The position numbers and the translations under genes are program-made. Under the pieces are notes generated by a model. The model worked only from the letters and a program-made list of their open reading frames with translations. It had not been told where the DNA came from and did no database searches. From Plumapathes pennacea (Eukaryota > Cnidaria > Anthozoa > Antipatharia > Myriopathidae), in assembly GCA_964036295.1 (NCBI GenBank), contig OZ038468.1, positions 3,282,501-3,346,500 of the forward strand: 64,000 nucleotides of DNA, read 5' to 3'. This document shows positions 45,501-57,910 of this stretch, piece after piece. How positions within the stretch are numbered: the stretch's first letter is position 1; every line of letters begins with the position of its first letter.

Positions 45501-46349
45501 CCAAAATCGGCAAAAAACCCTGTGCTATAGCCTTAGTATTTTGTCAAAATTCCAACATTTTTCGACCACCTCGGAATTGCATGAAACTTTCAGGAAACGT
45601 TCCTGGGACTATGCCGACAGAGTTTGCATAGTTTTTGTGAACTTTTAGCCCTCGCGTCGTGAGAAATTGGACCAAATTAGAGCAAATATTGCACTAATTA
45701 ATTCATCACACCTTTCGGGGAAACTGCTATATCTCGCCAACGGATGAAGATAGATAAAGCAAATGTATTGCAAAAAGTCTTCTTATAGTCCAAGGAAGGT
45801 TTCCTGAAAGTTTCAAGAGTTTTCAATCTTTGGCCAAAATCGGCAAAAAACCCTGTGCTATAGCCTTAGTATTTTGTCAAACTTCCAACATCTTTCGACC
45901 ATCTCGGAATCGCATGAAACTTTCAGGAAACGTTCCTGGGACTATGCCGACAGAGTTTGCATAGTTTTTGTAAACTTTTTAGCCCTCGCGTTGTGAGAAA
46001 TTGGACCAAATTAGAGCAAATATTGCACTAATTAATTCATCACACCTTTCGGGGAAACTGCTATATCTCGCCAACGGATGAAGATAGATAAAGCAAATGT
46101 ATTGCAAAAAGTCTTCTTATAGTCCAAGGAAGGTTTCCTGAAAGTTTCAAGAGTTTTCAATCTTTGGCCAAAATCGGCAAAAAGCCCTGTGCTATAGCCT
46201 TAGTATTTTGTCAAAATTCCAACATTTTTCGACCACCTCGGAATTGCATGAAACTTTCAGGAAACGTTCCTGGGACTATGCCGACAGAGTTTGCATAGTT
46301 TTTGTAAACTTTTAGCCCTCGCGTCGTGAGAAATTGGACCAAATTAGAG

Positions 46350-49300
46350 CAAATATTGCTCTAATTAATTCATCACACCTTTCGGGGAAACTGCTATATC
46401 TCGCCAACGGATGAGGATAGATAAAGCAAATGTATTGCAAAAAGTCTTCTTATAGTCCAAGGAAGGTTTCCTGAAAGTTTCAAGAGTTTTCAATCTTTGG
46501 CCAAAATCGGCAAAAAACCCTGTGCTATAGCCTTAGTATTTTGTCAAAATTCCAACATTTTTCGACCACCTCGGAATCGCATGAAACTTTGAGGAAACGT
46601 TCCTGGGACTATGCCGACAGAGTTTGCATAGTTTTTGTAAACTTTCAGCCCTCGCGTCGTGAGAAATTGGACCAAATTAGAGCAAATATTGCACTAATTA
46701 ATTCATCACACCTTTCGGGGAAACTGCTATATCTCGCCAACGGATGAAGATAGATAAAGCAAATGTATTGCAAAAAGTCTTCTTATAGTCCAAGGAAGGT
46801 TTCCTGAAAGTTTCAAGAGTTTTCAATTTTTGGCCAAAATCGGCAAAAAACCCTGTGCTATAGCCTTAGTATTTTGTCAAAATTCCAACATTTTTCGACC
46901 ATCTCGGAATTGCATGAAACTTTCAGGAAACGTTCCTGGGACTATGCCGACAGAGTTTGCATAGTTTTCGTAAATTTTTAGCCCTCGCGTCGTGAGAAAT
47001 TGGACCAAAGTAGAGCAAATATTGCACTAATTAATTCATCACACCTTTCGGGGAAACTGCTATATCTCGCCAACGGATGAAGATAGATAAAGCAAATGTA
47101 TTGCAAAAAGTCTTCTTATAATCCAAGGAAGGTTTCTTGAAAGTTTCAAGAGTTTTCAATCTTTGGCCAAAATCGGCAAAAAACCCTGTGCTATAGCCTT
47201 AGTATTTTGTCAAAATTCCAACATTTTTCGACCACCTCGGAATTGCATGAAACTTTCAGGAAACGTTCCTGGGACTCTGCCGACAGAGTTTGCATAGTTT
47301 TTGTAAACTTTTAGCCCTCGCGTCGTGAGAAATTGGACCAAATTAGAGCAAATATTGCACTAATTAATTCATCACACCTTTCGGGGAAACTGCTATATCT
47401 CGCCAAGGGATGAAGATAGATAAAGCAAATGTATTGCAAAAAGTCTTCTTATAGTCCAAGGAAGGTTTCCTGAAAGTTTGAAGAGTTTTCAATCTTTGGC
47501 CAAAATCTGCAAAAAACCCTGTGCTATAGCCTTAGTATTTTGTCAAAATTCCAACATTTTTCGACCACCTCGGAATCGCATGAAACTTTCAGGAAACGTT
47601 CCTGGGACTATGCCGACAGAGTTTGCATAGTTTTTGTAAACTTTTAGCCCTCGCGTCGTGAGAAATTGGACCAAATTAGAGCAAATATTGCACTATTTAA
47701 TTCATCACACCTTTCGGGGAAACTGCTATATCTCGCCAACGGATGAAGATAGATAAAGCAAATGTATTGCAAAAAGTCTTCTTATAGTCCAAGGAAGGTT
47801 TCCTGAAAGTTTCAAGAGTTTTCAATCTTTGGCCAAAATCGGCAAAAAATCCTGTGCTATAGCCTTAGTATTTTGTCAAAATTCCAACATTTTTCGACCA
47901 TCTCGGAATCGCATGAAACTTTCAGGAAACGTTCCTGGGACTATGCCGACAGAGTTTGCATAGTTTTTGTAAACTTTTAGCCCTCGCGTCGTGAGAAATT
48001 GGACCAAATTAGAGCAAATATTGCACTAATTAATTCATCACACCTTTCGGGGAAACTGCTATATCTCGCCAACGGATGAAGATAGATAAAGCAAATGTAT
48101 TGCAAAAAGTCTTCTTATAGTCCAAGGAAGGTTTCCTGAAAGTTTCAAGAGTTTTCAATTTTTGGCCAAAATCGGCAAAAAACCCTGTGCTATAGCCTTA
48201 GTATTTTGTCAAAATTCCAACATTTTTCGACCACCTCGGAATCGCATGAAACTTTCAGGAAACGTTCCTGGGACTATGCCGACAGAGTTTGCATAGTTTT
48301 TGTAAACTTTTAGCCCTCGCGTCGTGAGAAATTGGACCAAATTAGAGCAAATATTGCACTAATTAATTCATCACACCTTTCGGGGAAACTGCTATATCTC
48401 GCCAAGGGATGAAGATAGATAAAGGAAATGTATAGCAAAAAGTCTTCTTATAGTCCAAGGAAGGTTTCCTGAAAGTTTCAAGAGTTTTCAATCTTTGGCC
48501 AAAATCGGCAAAAAACCCTGTGCTATAGCCTTAGTATTTTGTCAAAATTCCAACATTTTTCGACCATCTCGGAATCGCATGAAACTTTCAGGAAACGTTC
48601 CTGGGACTATGCCGACAGAGTTTGCAAAGTTTTTGTAAACTTTTAGCCCTCGCGTCGTGAGAAATTGGACCAAATTAGAGCAAATATTGCACTAATTAAT
48701 TCATCACACCTTTCGGGGAAACTGCTATATCTCGCCAACGGATGAAGATAGATAAAGCAAATGTATTGCAAAAAGTCTTCTTATAGTCCAAGGAAGGTTT
48801 CCTGAAAGTTTCAAGAGTTTTCAATCTTTGGCCAAAATCGGCAAAAAACCCTGTGCTATAGCCTTAGTATTTTGTCAAAATTCCAACATTTTTCGACCAC
48901 CTCGGAATCGCATGAAACTTTCAGGAAACGTTCCTGGGACTATGCCGACAGAGTTTGCATAGTTTTTGTAAACTTTTAGCCCTCGCGTCGTGAGAAATTG
49001 GACCAAATTAGAGCAAATATTGCACTAATTAATTCATCACACCTTTCGGGGAAACTGCTATATCTCGCCAAGGGATGAAGATAGATAAAGGAAATGTATA
49101 GCTAAAAGTCTTCTTATAGTCCAAGGAAGGTTTCCTGAAAGTTTCAAGAGTTTTCAATCTTTGGCCAAAATCGGCAAAAAACCCTGTGCTATAGCCTTAG
49201 TATTTTGTCAAAATTCCAACATTTTTCGACCATCTCGGAATCGCATGAAACTTTCAGGAAACGTTCCTGGGACTATGCCGACAGAGTTTGCATAGTTTTT

Positions 49301-51290
49301 GTAAACTTTTAGCCCTCGCGTCGTGAGAAATTGGACCAAATTAGAGCAAATATTGCACTAATTAATTCATCACACCTTTCGGGGAAACTGCTATATCTCG
49401 CCAACGGATGAAGATAGATAAAGCAAATGTATTGCAAAAAGTCTTCTTATAGTCCAAGGAAGGTTTCCTGAAAGTTTCAACAGTTTTCAATCTTTGGCCA
49501 AAATCGGCAAAAAACCCTGTGCTATAGCCTTAGTATTTTGTCAAAATTCCAACATCTTTCGACCATCTCGGAATTGCATGAAACTATCAGGAAAGGTTCC
49601 TGGGACTATGGCGACAGAGTTTGCATAGTTTTTGTAAACTTTTAGCCCTCGCGTCGTGAGAAATTGGACCAAATTAGAGCAAATATTGCACTAATTAATT
49701 CATCACACCTTTCGGGGAAACTGCTATATCTCGCCAACGGATGAAGATAGATAAAGCAAATGTATTGCAAAAAGTCTTCTAATAGTCCAAGGAAGGTTTC
49801 CTGAAAGTTTCAAGAGTTTTCAATCTTTGGCCAAAATCGGCAAAAAACCCTGCGCTATAGCCTTAGTATTTTGTCAAAATTCCAACATTTTTCGACCACC
49901 TCGGAATCAAATGAAACTTTCAGGAAACGTTCCTGGGACTAAGCCGACAGAGTTTGTATAGTTTTTGTAAACTTTCAGCCCTCGCGTCGTGAGAAATTGG
50001 ACCAAATTAGAGCAAATATTGCACTAATTAATTCATCACACCTTTCGGGGAAACTGCTATATCTCGCCAACGGATGAAGATAGATAAAGCAAATGTATTG
50101 CAAAAAGTCTTCTTATAGTCCAAGGAAGGTTTCCTGAAAGTTTGAAGAGTTTTCAATCTTTGGCCAAAATCGGCAAAAAACCCTGTGCTATAGCCTTAGT
50201 ATTTTGTAAAAATTCCAACATTTTTCGACCACCTCGGAATTGCATGAAACTTTCAGGAAACGTTCCTGGGACTATGCCGACAGAGTTTGCATAGTTTTTG
50301 TAAACTTTCAGCCCTCGCGTCGTGAGAAATTGGACCAAATTAGAGCAAATATTGCTCTAATTAATTCATCACACCTTTCGGGGAAACTGCTATATCTCGC
50401 CAACGGATGAAGATAGATAAAGCAAATGTATTGCAAAAAGTCTTCTTATAGTCCAAGGAAGGTTTCCTGAAAGTTTCAAGAGTTTTCAATCTTTGGCCAA
50501 AATCGGCAAAAAACCCTGTGCTATAGCCTTAGTATTTTGTCAAAATTCCAACATTTTTAGACCACCTCGGAATCGCATGAAACTTTCAGGAAACGTTCTT
50601 GGGACTATGCCGACAGAGTTTGCATAGTTTTTGTAAACTTTCAGCCCTCGCGTCGTGAGAAATTGGACCAAATTAGAGCAAATATTGCACTAATTAATTC
50701 ATCACACCTTTCGGGGAAACTGCTATATCTCGCCAACGGATGAAGATAGATAAAGCAAATGTATTGCAAAAAGTCTTCTTATAGTCCAAGGAAGGTTTCC
50801 TGAAAGTTTCAAGAGTTTTCAATTTTTGGCCAAAATCGGCAAAAAACCCTGTGCTATAGCCTTAGTATTTTGTCAAAATTCCAACATTTTTCGACCATCT
50901 CAGAATTGCATGAAACTTTCTGGAAACGTTCCTGGGACTATGCCGACAGAGTTTGCATAGTTTTCGTAAATTTTTAGCCCTCGCGTCGTGAGAAATTGGA
51001 CCAAATTAGAGCAAATATTGCACTAATTAATTCATCACACCTTTCGGGGAAACTGCTATATCTCGCCAACGGATGAAGATAGATAAAGCAAATGTATTGC
51101 AAAAAGTCTTCTTATAATCCAAGGAAGGTTTCTTGAAAGTTTCAAGAGTTTTCAATCTTTGGCCAAAATCGGCAAAAAACCCTGTGCTATAGCCTTAGTA
51201 TTTTGTCAAAATTCCAACATTTTTCGACCACCTCGGAATCGCATGAAACTTTCAGGAAACGTTCCTGGGACTCTGCCGACAGAGTTTGCA
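46350..51290 (+). repeat. Twelve-unit offset duplication (3,996 bp)
   Basis: ATTGCTCTAATT (46,357 and 50,353 region), TTTTCGTAAATTTTTAGCC (46,965 and 50,961), TTATAATCCAAGG with TTTCTTGAAAG, and GGGACTCTGCCG recur at offset 3,996, which is exactly 12 units. Another pair in the region (AAAATCTGCAAA at 47,502 and 51,831) is 13 units apart, so blocks are mosaic. Confidence 0.8.
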
Positions 51291-53000
51291 TAGTTTTTGT
51301 AAACTTTTAGCTCTCGCGTCGTGAGAAATTGGACCAAATTAGAGCAAATATTGCACTAATTAATTCATCACACCTTTCGGGGAAACTGCTATATCTCGCC
51401 AACGGATGAAGATAGATAAAGCAAATGTATTGCAAAAAGTCTTCTTATAGTCCAAGGAAGGTTTCCTGAAAGTTTCAAGAGTTTTCAATTTTTGGCCAAA
51501 ATCGGCAAAAAACTCTGTGCTATAGCCTTAGTTTTTTGTCAAAATTCCAACATTTTTCGACCACCTCGGAATTGCATGAAACTTTCAGGAAACGTTCCTG
51601 GGACTCTGCCGACAGAGTTTGCATAGTTTTTGTAAACTTTTAGCCCTCACGTCGTGAGAAATTGGACCAAATTAGAGCAAATATTGCACTAATTAATTCA
51701 TCACACCTTTCGGGGAAACTGCTATATCTCGCCAACGGATGAAGATAGATAAAGCAAATGTATTGCAAAAAGTCTTCTTATAGTCCAAGGAAGGTTTCCT
51801 GAAAGTTTGAAGAGTTTTCAATCTTTGGCCAAAATCTGCAAAAAACCCTGTGCTATAGCCTTAGTATTTTGTCAAAATTCCAACATTTTTCGACCACCAC
51901 GGAATTCATGAAACTTTCAGGAAACGTTCCTGGGACTATGCCGACAGAGTTTGCATAGTTTTTGTAAACTTTTAGCCCTCGCGTCGTGAGAAATTGGACC
52001 AAATTAGAGCAAATATTGTACTAATTAATTCATCACACCTTTCGGGGAAACTGCTATATCTCGCCAAGGGATGAAGATAGATAAAGCAAATGTATAGCAA
52101 AAAGTCTTCTTATAGTCCAAGGAAGGTTTCCTGAAAGTTTCAAGAGTTTTCAATCTTTGGCCAAAATCGGCAAAAAACCCTGTGCTATAGCCTTAGTATT
52201 TTGTCAAAATTCCAACATTTTTCGACCATCTCGGAATCGCATGAAACTTTCAGGAAACGTTCCTGGGACTATGCCGACAGAGTTTGCATAGTTTTTGTAA
52301 ACTTTTAGCCCTCGCGTCGTGAGAAATTGGACCAAATTAGAGCAAATATTGCACTAATTAATTCATCACACCTTTCGGGGAAACTGCTATATCTCGCCAA
52401 CGGATGAAGATAGATAAAGCAAATGTATTGCAAAAAGTCTTCTTATAGTCCAAGGAAGGTTTCCTGAAAGTTTCAACAGTTTTCAATCTTTGGCCAAAAT
52501 CGGCAAAAAACCCTGTGCTATAGCCTTAGTATTTTGTCAAAATTCCAACATTTTTCGACCATCTCGGAATTGCATGAAACTATCAGGAAAGGTTCCTGGG
52601 ACTATGGCGACAGAGTTTGCATAGTTTTTGTAAACTTTTAGCCCTCGCGTCCTGAGAAATTGGACCAAATTAGAGCAAATATTGCACTGATTAATTCATC
52701 ACACCTTTCGGGGAAACTGCTATATCTCGCCAACGGATGAAGATAGATAAAGCAAATGTATTGCAAAAAGTCTTCTAATAGTCCAAGGAAGGTTTCCTGA
52801 AAGTTTCAAGAGTTTTCAATCTTTGGCCAAAATCGGCAAAAAACCCTGCGCTATAGCCTTAGTATTTTGTCAAAATTCCAACATTTTTCGACCACCTCGG
52901 AATCAAATGAAACTTTCAGGAAACGTTCCTGGGACTATGCCGACAGAGTTTGTATAGTTTTTGTAAACTTTCAGCCCTCGCGTCGTGAGAAATTGGACCA
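49540..53000 (+). repeat. Nine-unit offset duplication (2,996 bp)
   Basis: The rare cluster AAACTATCAGGAAAGGTTCC with ATGGCGACAG (49,581 and 52,577 region), CCTGCGCTATAG, CGGAATCAAATG and GTTTGTATAG recurs at offset 2,996. Confidence 0.85.
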
Positions 53001-54879
53001 AATTAGAGCAAATATTGCACTAATTAATTCATCACACCTTTCGGGGAAACTGCTATATCTCGCCAACGGATGAAGATAGATAAAGCAAATGTATTGCAAA
53101 AAGTCTTCTTATAGTCCAAGGAAGGTTTCCTGAAAGTTTCAAGAGTTTTCAATCTTTGGCCAAAATCGGCAAAAAACCCTGTGCTATAGCCTTAGTATTT
53201 TGTCAAAATTCCAACATTTTTCGACCATCTCGGAATCGCATGAAACTTTCAGGAAACGTTCCTGGGACTATGCCGACAGAGTTTGCATAGTTTTTGTAAA
53301 CTTTCAGCCCTCGCGTTGTGAGAAATTGGACCAAATTAGAGCAAATATTGCACTATTTAATTCATCACACCTTTCGGGGAAACTGCTATATCTCGCCAAC
53401 GGATGAAGATAGATAAAGCAAATGTATTGAAAAAAGTCTTCGTATAGTCCAAGGAAGGTTTCCTGAAAGTTTCAACAGTTTTCAATCTTTGGCCAAAATC
53501 GGCAAAAAACCCTGTGCTATAGCCTTAGTATTTTGTCAAAATTCCAACATTTTTCGACCATCTCGGAATCGCATGAAACTTTCAGGAAACGTTCCTGGGA
53601 CTATGCCGACAGAGTTTGCATAGTTTTTGTAAACTTTTAGCCCTCGTGTCGTGAGAAATTGGACCAAATTAGAGCAAATATTGCACTAATTAATTCATCA
53701 CACCTTTCGGGGAAACTGCTATATCTCGCCAACGGATGAAGATAGATAAAGCAAATGTATTGCAAAAAGTCTTCTTATAGTCCAAGGAAGGTTTCATGAA
53801 AGTTTCAAGAGTTTTCAATCTTTGGCCAAAATCGGCAAAAAACCCTGTGCTATAGCCTTAGTATTTTGTCAAAATTCCAACATTTTTCGACCACCTCGGA
53901 ATCGCATGAAACTTTCAGGAAACGTTCATAGGACTATGCCGACAGAGTTTGCATAGTTTTTGTAAACTTTCAGCCCTCGCGTCCTGAGAAATTGGACCAA
54001 ATTAGAGCAAATATTGCACTAATTAATTCATCACACCTTTCGGGGAAACTGCTATATCTCGCCAACGGATGAAGATAGATAAAGCAAATGTATTGCAAAA
54101 AGTCTTCTTATAGTCCAAGGAAGGTTTCCTGAAAGTTTCAAGAGTTTTCAATCTTTGGCCAAAATCGGCAAAAAACCCTGTGCTATAGCCTTAGTATTTT
54201 GTCAAAATTCCAACATTTTTCGACCATCTCGGAATCGCATGAAACTTTCAGGAAACGTTCCTGGGACTATGCTGACAGAGTTTGCATAGTTTTTGTAAAC
54301 TTTCAGCCCTCGCGTCCTGAGAAATTGGACCAAATTAGAGCAGATATTGCACTAATTAATTCATCACACCTTTCGGGGAATCTGCTATATCTCGCCAACG
54401 GATGAAGATAGATAAAGCAAATGTATTGCAAAAAGTCTTCTTATAGTCCAAGGAAGGTTTCCTGAAAGTTTCAAGAGTTTTCAATTTTTGGCCAAAATCG
54501 GCAAAAAACCCTGTGCTATAGCCTTAGTATTTTGTCAAAATTCTAACATTTTTCGACCATATCGGAATCGCATGAAACTTTCAGGAAACGTTCCTGGGAC
54601 TATGCCGACAGAGTTTGCATAGTTTTTGTAAACTTTTAGCCCTCTCGTCGTGAGAAATTGGACCAAATTAGAGCAAATATTGCACTAATTAATTCATCAC
54701 ACCTTTCGGGGAAACTGCTATATCTCGCCAACGGATGAAGATAGATAAAGCAAATGTATTGCAAAAAGTCTTCTTATAGTCCAAGGAAGGTTTCCTGAAA
54801 GTTTCAAGAGTTTTCAATTTTTGGCCAAAATCGGCAAAAAACCCTGTGCTATAGCCTTAGTATTTTGTCAAAATTCCAA

Positions 54880-57800
54880 CATTTTTCGACCACCTCGGAA
54901 TTGCATGAAACTTTCAGGAAACGTTCCTGGGACTATGCCGACAGAGTTTGCATAGTTTTTGTAAACTTTTAGCCCTCGCGTCGTGAGAAATTGGACCAAA
55001 TTAGAGCAAATATTGCTCTAATTAATTCATCACACCTTTCGGGGAAACTCCTATATCTCGCCAACGGATGAAGATAGATAAAGCAAATGTATTGCAAAAA
55101 GTCTTCTTATAGTCCAAGGAAGGTTTCCTGAAAGTTTGAAGAGTTTTCAATTTTTGGCCAAAATCGGCAAAAAACCCTGTGCTATAGCCTTAGTATTTTG
55201 TCAAAATTCCAACATTTTTCGACCATCTCGGAATTGCATGAAACTTTGAGGAAACGTTCCTGGGACTATGCCGACAGTGTTTGCATAGTTTTTGTAAACT
55301 TTTAGCCCTCGCGTCGTGAGAAATTGGACCAAATTAGAGCAAATATTGCACTAATTAATTCATCACACCTTTCGGGGAAACTCCTATATCTCGCCAACGG
55401 ATGAAGATAGATAAAGCAAATGTATTGCAAAAAGTCTTCTTATAGTCCAAGGAAGGTTTCCTGAAAGTTTCAACAGTTTTCAATCTTTGGCCAAAATCGG
55501 CAAAAAACCCTGTGCTATAGCCTTAGTATTTTGTCAAAATTCCAACATTTTTCGACCATCTCGGAATCGCATGAAACTTTCAGGAAACGTTCCTGGGACT
55601 ATGCCGACAGAGTTTGCATAGTTTTTGTAAACTTTTAGCCCTCGCGTCCTGAGAAATTGGACCAAATTAGAGCAAATATTGCACTAATTAATTCATCACA
55701 CCTTTCGGGGAAACTGCTATATCTCGCCAACGGATGAAGATAGATAAAGCAAATGTATTGCAAAAAGTCTTCTTATAGTCCAAGGAAGGTTTCCTGAAAG
55801 TTTCAAGAGTTTTCAATCTTTGGCCAAAATCGGCAAAAAACCCTGTGCTATAGCCTTAGTATTTTGTCAAAGTTCTAACATTTTTCGACCATATCGGAAT
55901 CGCATGAAACTTTCAGGAAACGTTCCTGGGACTATGCCGACAGAGTTTGCATAGTTTTTGTAAACTTTTAGCCCTCGCGTCGTGAGAAATTGGACCAAAT
56001 TAGAGCAAATATTGCACTAATTAATTCATCACACCTTTCGGGGAAACTGCTATATCTCGCCAACGGATGAAGATAGATAAAGCAAATGTATTGCAAAAAG
56101 TCTTCTTATAGTCCAAGGAAGGTTTCCTGAAAGTTTCAAGAGTTTTCAATTTTTGGCCAAAATCGGCAAAAAACCCTGTGCTATAGCCTTAGTATTTTGT
56201 CAAAATTCCAACATTTTTCGACCATCTCGGAATTGCATGAAACTTTGAGGAAACGTTCCTGGGACTATGCCGACAGAGTTTGCATAGTTTTTGTAAACTT
56301 TTAGCCCTCGCGTCGTGAGAAATTGGACCAAATTAGAGCAAATATTGCACTAATTAATTCATCACACCTTTCGGGGAAACTGCTATATCTCGCCAACGGA
56401 TGAAGATAGATAAAGCAAATGTATTGCAAAAAGTCTTCTTATAGTCCAAGGAAGGTTTCCTGAAAGTTTCAAGAGTTTTCAATTTTTGGCCAAAATCGGC
56501 AAAAAACCCTGTGCTATAGCCTTAGTATTTTGTCAAAATTCCAACATTTTTCGACCACCTCGGAATTGCATGAAACTTTCAGGAAACGTTCCTGGGACTA
56601 TGCCAACAGAGTTTGCATAGTTTTTGTAAACTTTTAGCCCTCGCGTCGTGAGAAATTGGACCAAATTAGAGCAAATATTGCTCTAATTAATTCATCACAC
56701 CTTTCGGGGAAACTCCTATATCTCGCCAACGGATGAAGATAGATAAAGCAAATGTATTGCAAAAAGTCTTCTTATAGTCCAAGGAAGGTTTCCTGAAAGT
56801 TTGAAGAGTTTTCAATTTTTGGCCAAAATCGGCAAAAAACCCTGTGCTATAGCCTTAGTATTTTGTCAAAATTCCAACATTTTTCGACCATCTCGGAATT
56901 GCATGAAACTTTGAGGAAACGTTCCTGGGACTATGCCGACAGTGTTTGCATAGTTTTTGTAAACTTTTAGCCCTCGCGTCGTGAGAAATTGGACCAAATT
57001 AGAGCAAATATTGCACTAATTAATTCATCACACCTTTCGGGGAAACTGCTATATCTCGCCAACGGATGAAGATAGATAAAGCAAATGTATTGCAAAAAGT
57101 CTTCTTATAGTCCAAGGAAGGTTTCCTGAAAGTTTCAACAGTTTTCAATCTTTGGCCAAAATCGGCAAAAAACCCTGTGCTATAGCCTTAGTATTTTGTC
57201 AAAATTCCAACATTTTTCGACCATCTCGGAATCGCATGAAACTTTCAGGAAACGTTCCTGGGACTATGCCGACAGAGTTTGCATAGTTTTTGTAAACTTT
57301 TAGCCCTCGCGTCCTGAGAAATTGGACCAAATTAGAGCAAATATTGCACTAATTAATTCATCACACCTTTCGGGGAAACTGCTATATCTCGCCAACGGAT
57401 GAAGATAGATAAAGCAAATGTATTGCAAAAAGTCTTCTTATAGTCCAAGGAAGGTTTCCTGAAAGTTTCAAGAGTTTTCAATGTTTGGCCAAAATCGGCA
57501 AAAAACCCTGTGCTATAGCCTTAGTATTTTGTCAAAGTTCTAACATTTTTCGACCATATCGGAATCGCATGAAACTTTCAGGAAACGTTCCTGGGACTAT
57601 GCCGACAGAGTTTGCATAGTTTTTGTAAACTTTTAGCCCTCGCGTCGTGAGAAATTGGACCAAATTAGAGCAAATATTGCACTAATTAATTCATCACACC
57701 TTTCGGGGAAACTGCTATATCTCGCCAACGGATGAAGATAGATAAAGCAAATGTATTGCAAAAAGTCTTCTTATAGTCCAAGGAAGGTTTCCTGAAAGTT

Positions 57801-57910
57801 TCAAGAGTTTTCAATTTTTGGCCAAAATCGGCAAAAAACCCTGTGCTATAGCCTTAGTATTTTGTCAAAATTCCAACATTTTTCGACCATCTCGGAATTG
57901 CATGAAACTT
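54880..57910 (+). repeat. Five-unit higher-order repeat (1,665 bp), right part of array
   Basis: ATTGCTCTAATT, AACTCCTATATC, AAGTTTGAAGAG, CTTTGAGGAAACG, CGACAGTGTTTG (55,276 and 56,941 for AGTGT), and AAAGTTCTAACATT with CCATATCGG recur in order at offset 1,665. Confidence 0.88.
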
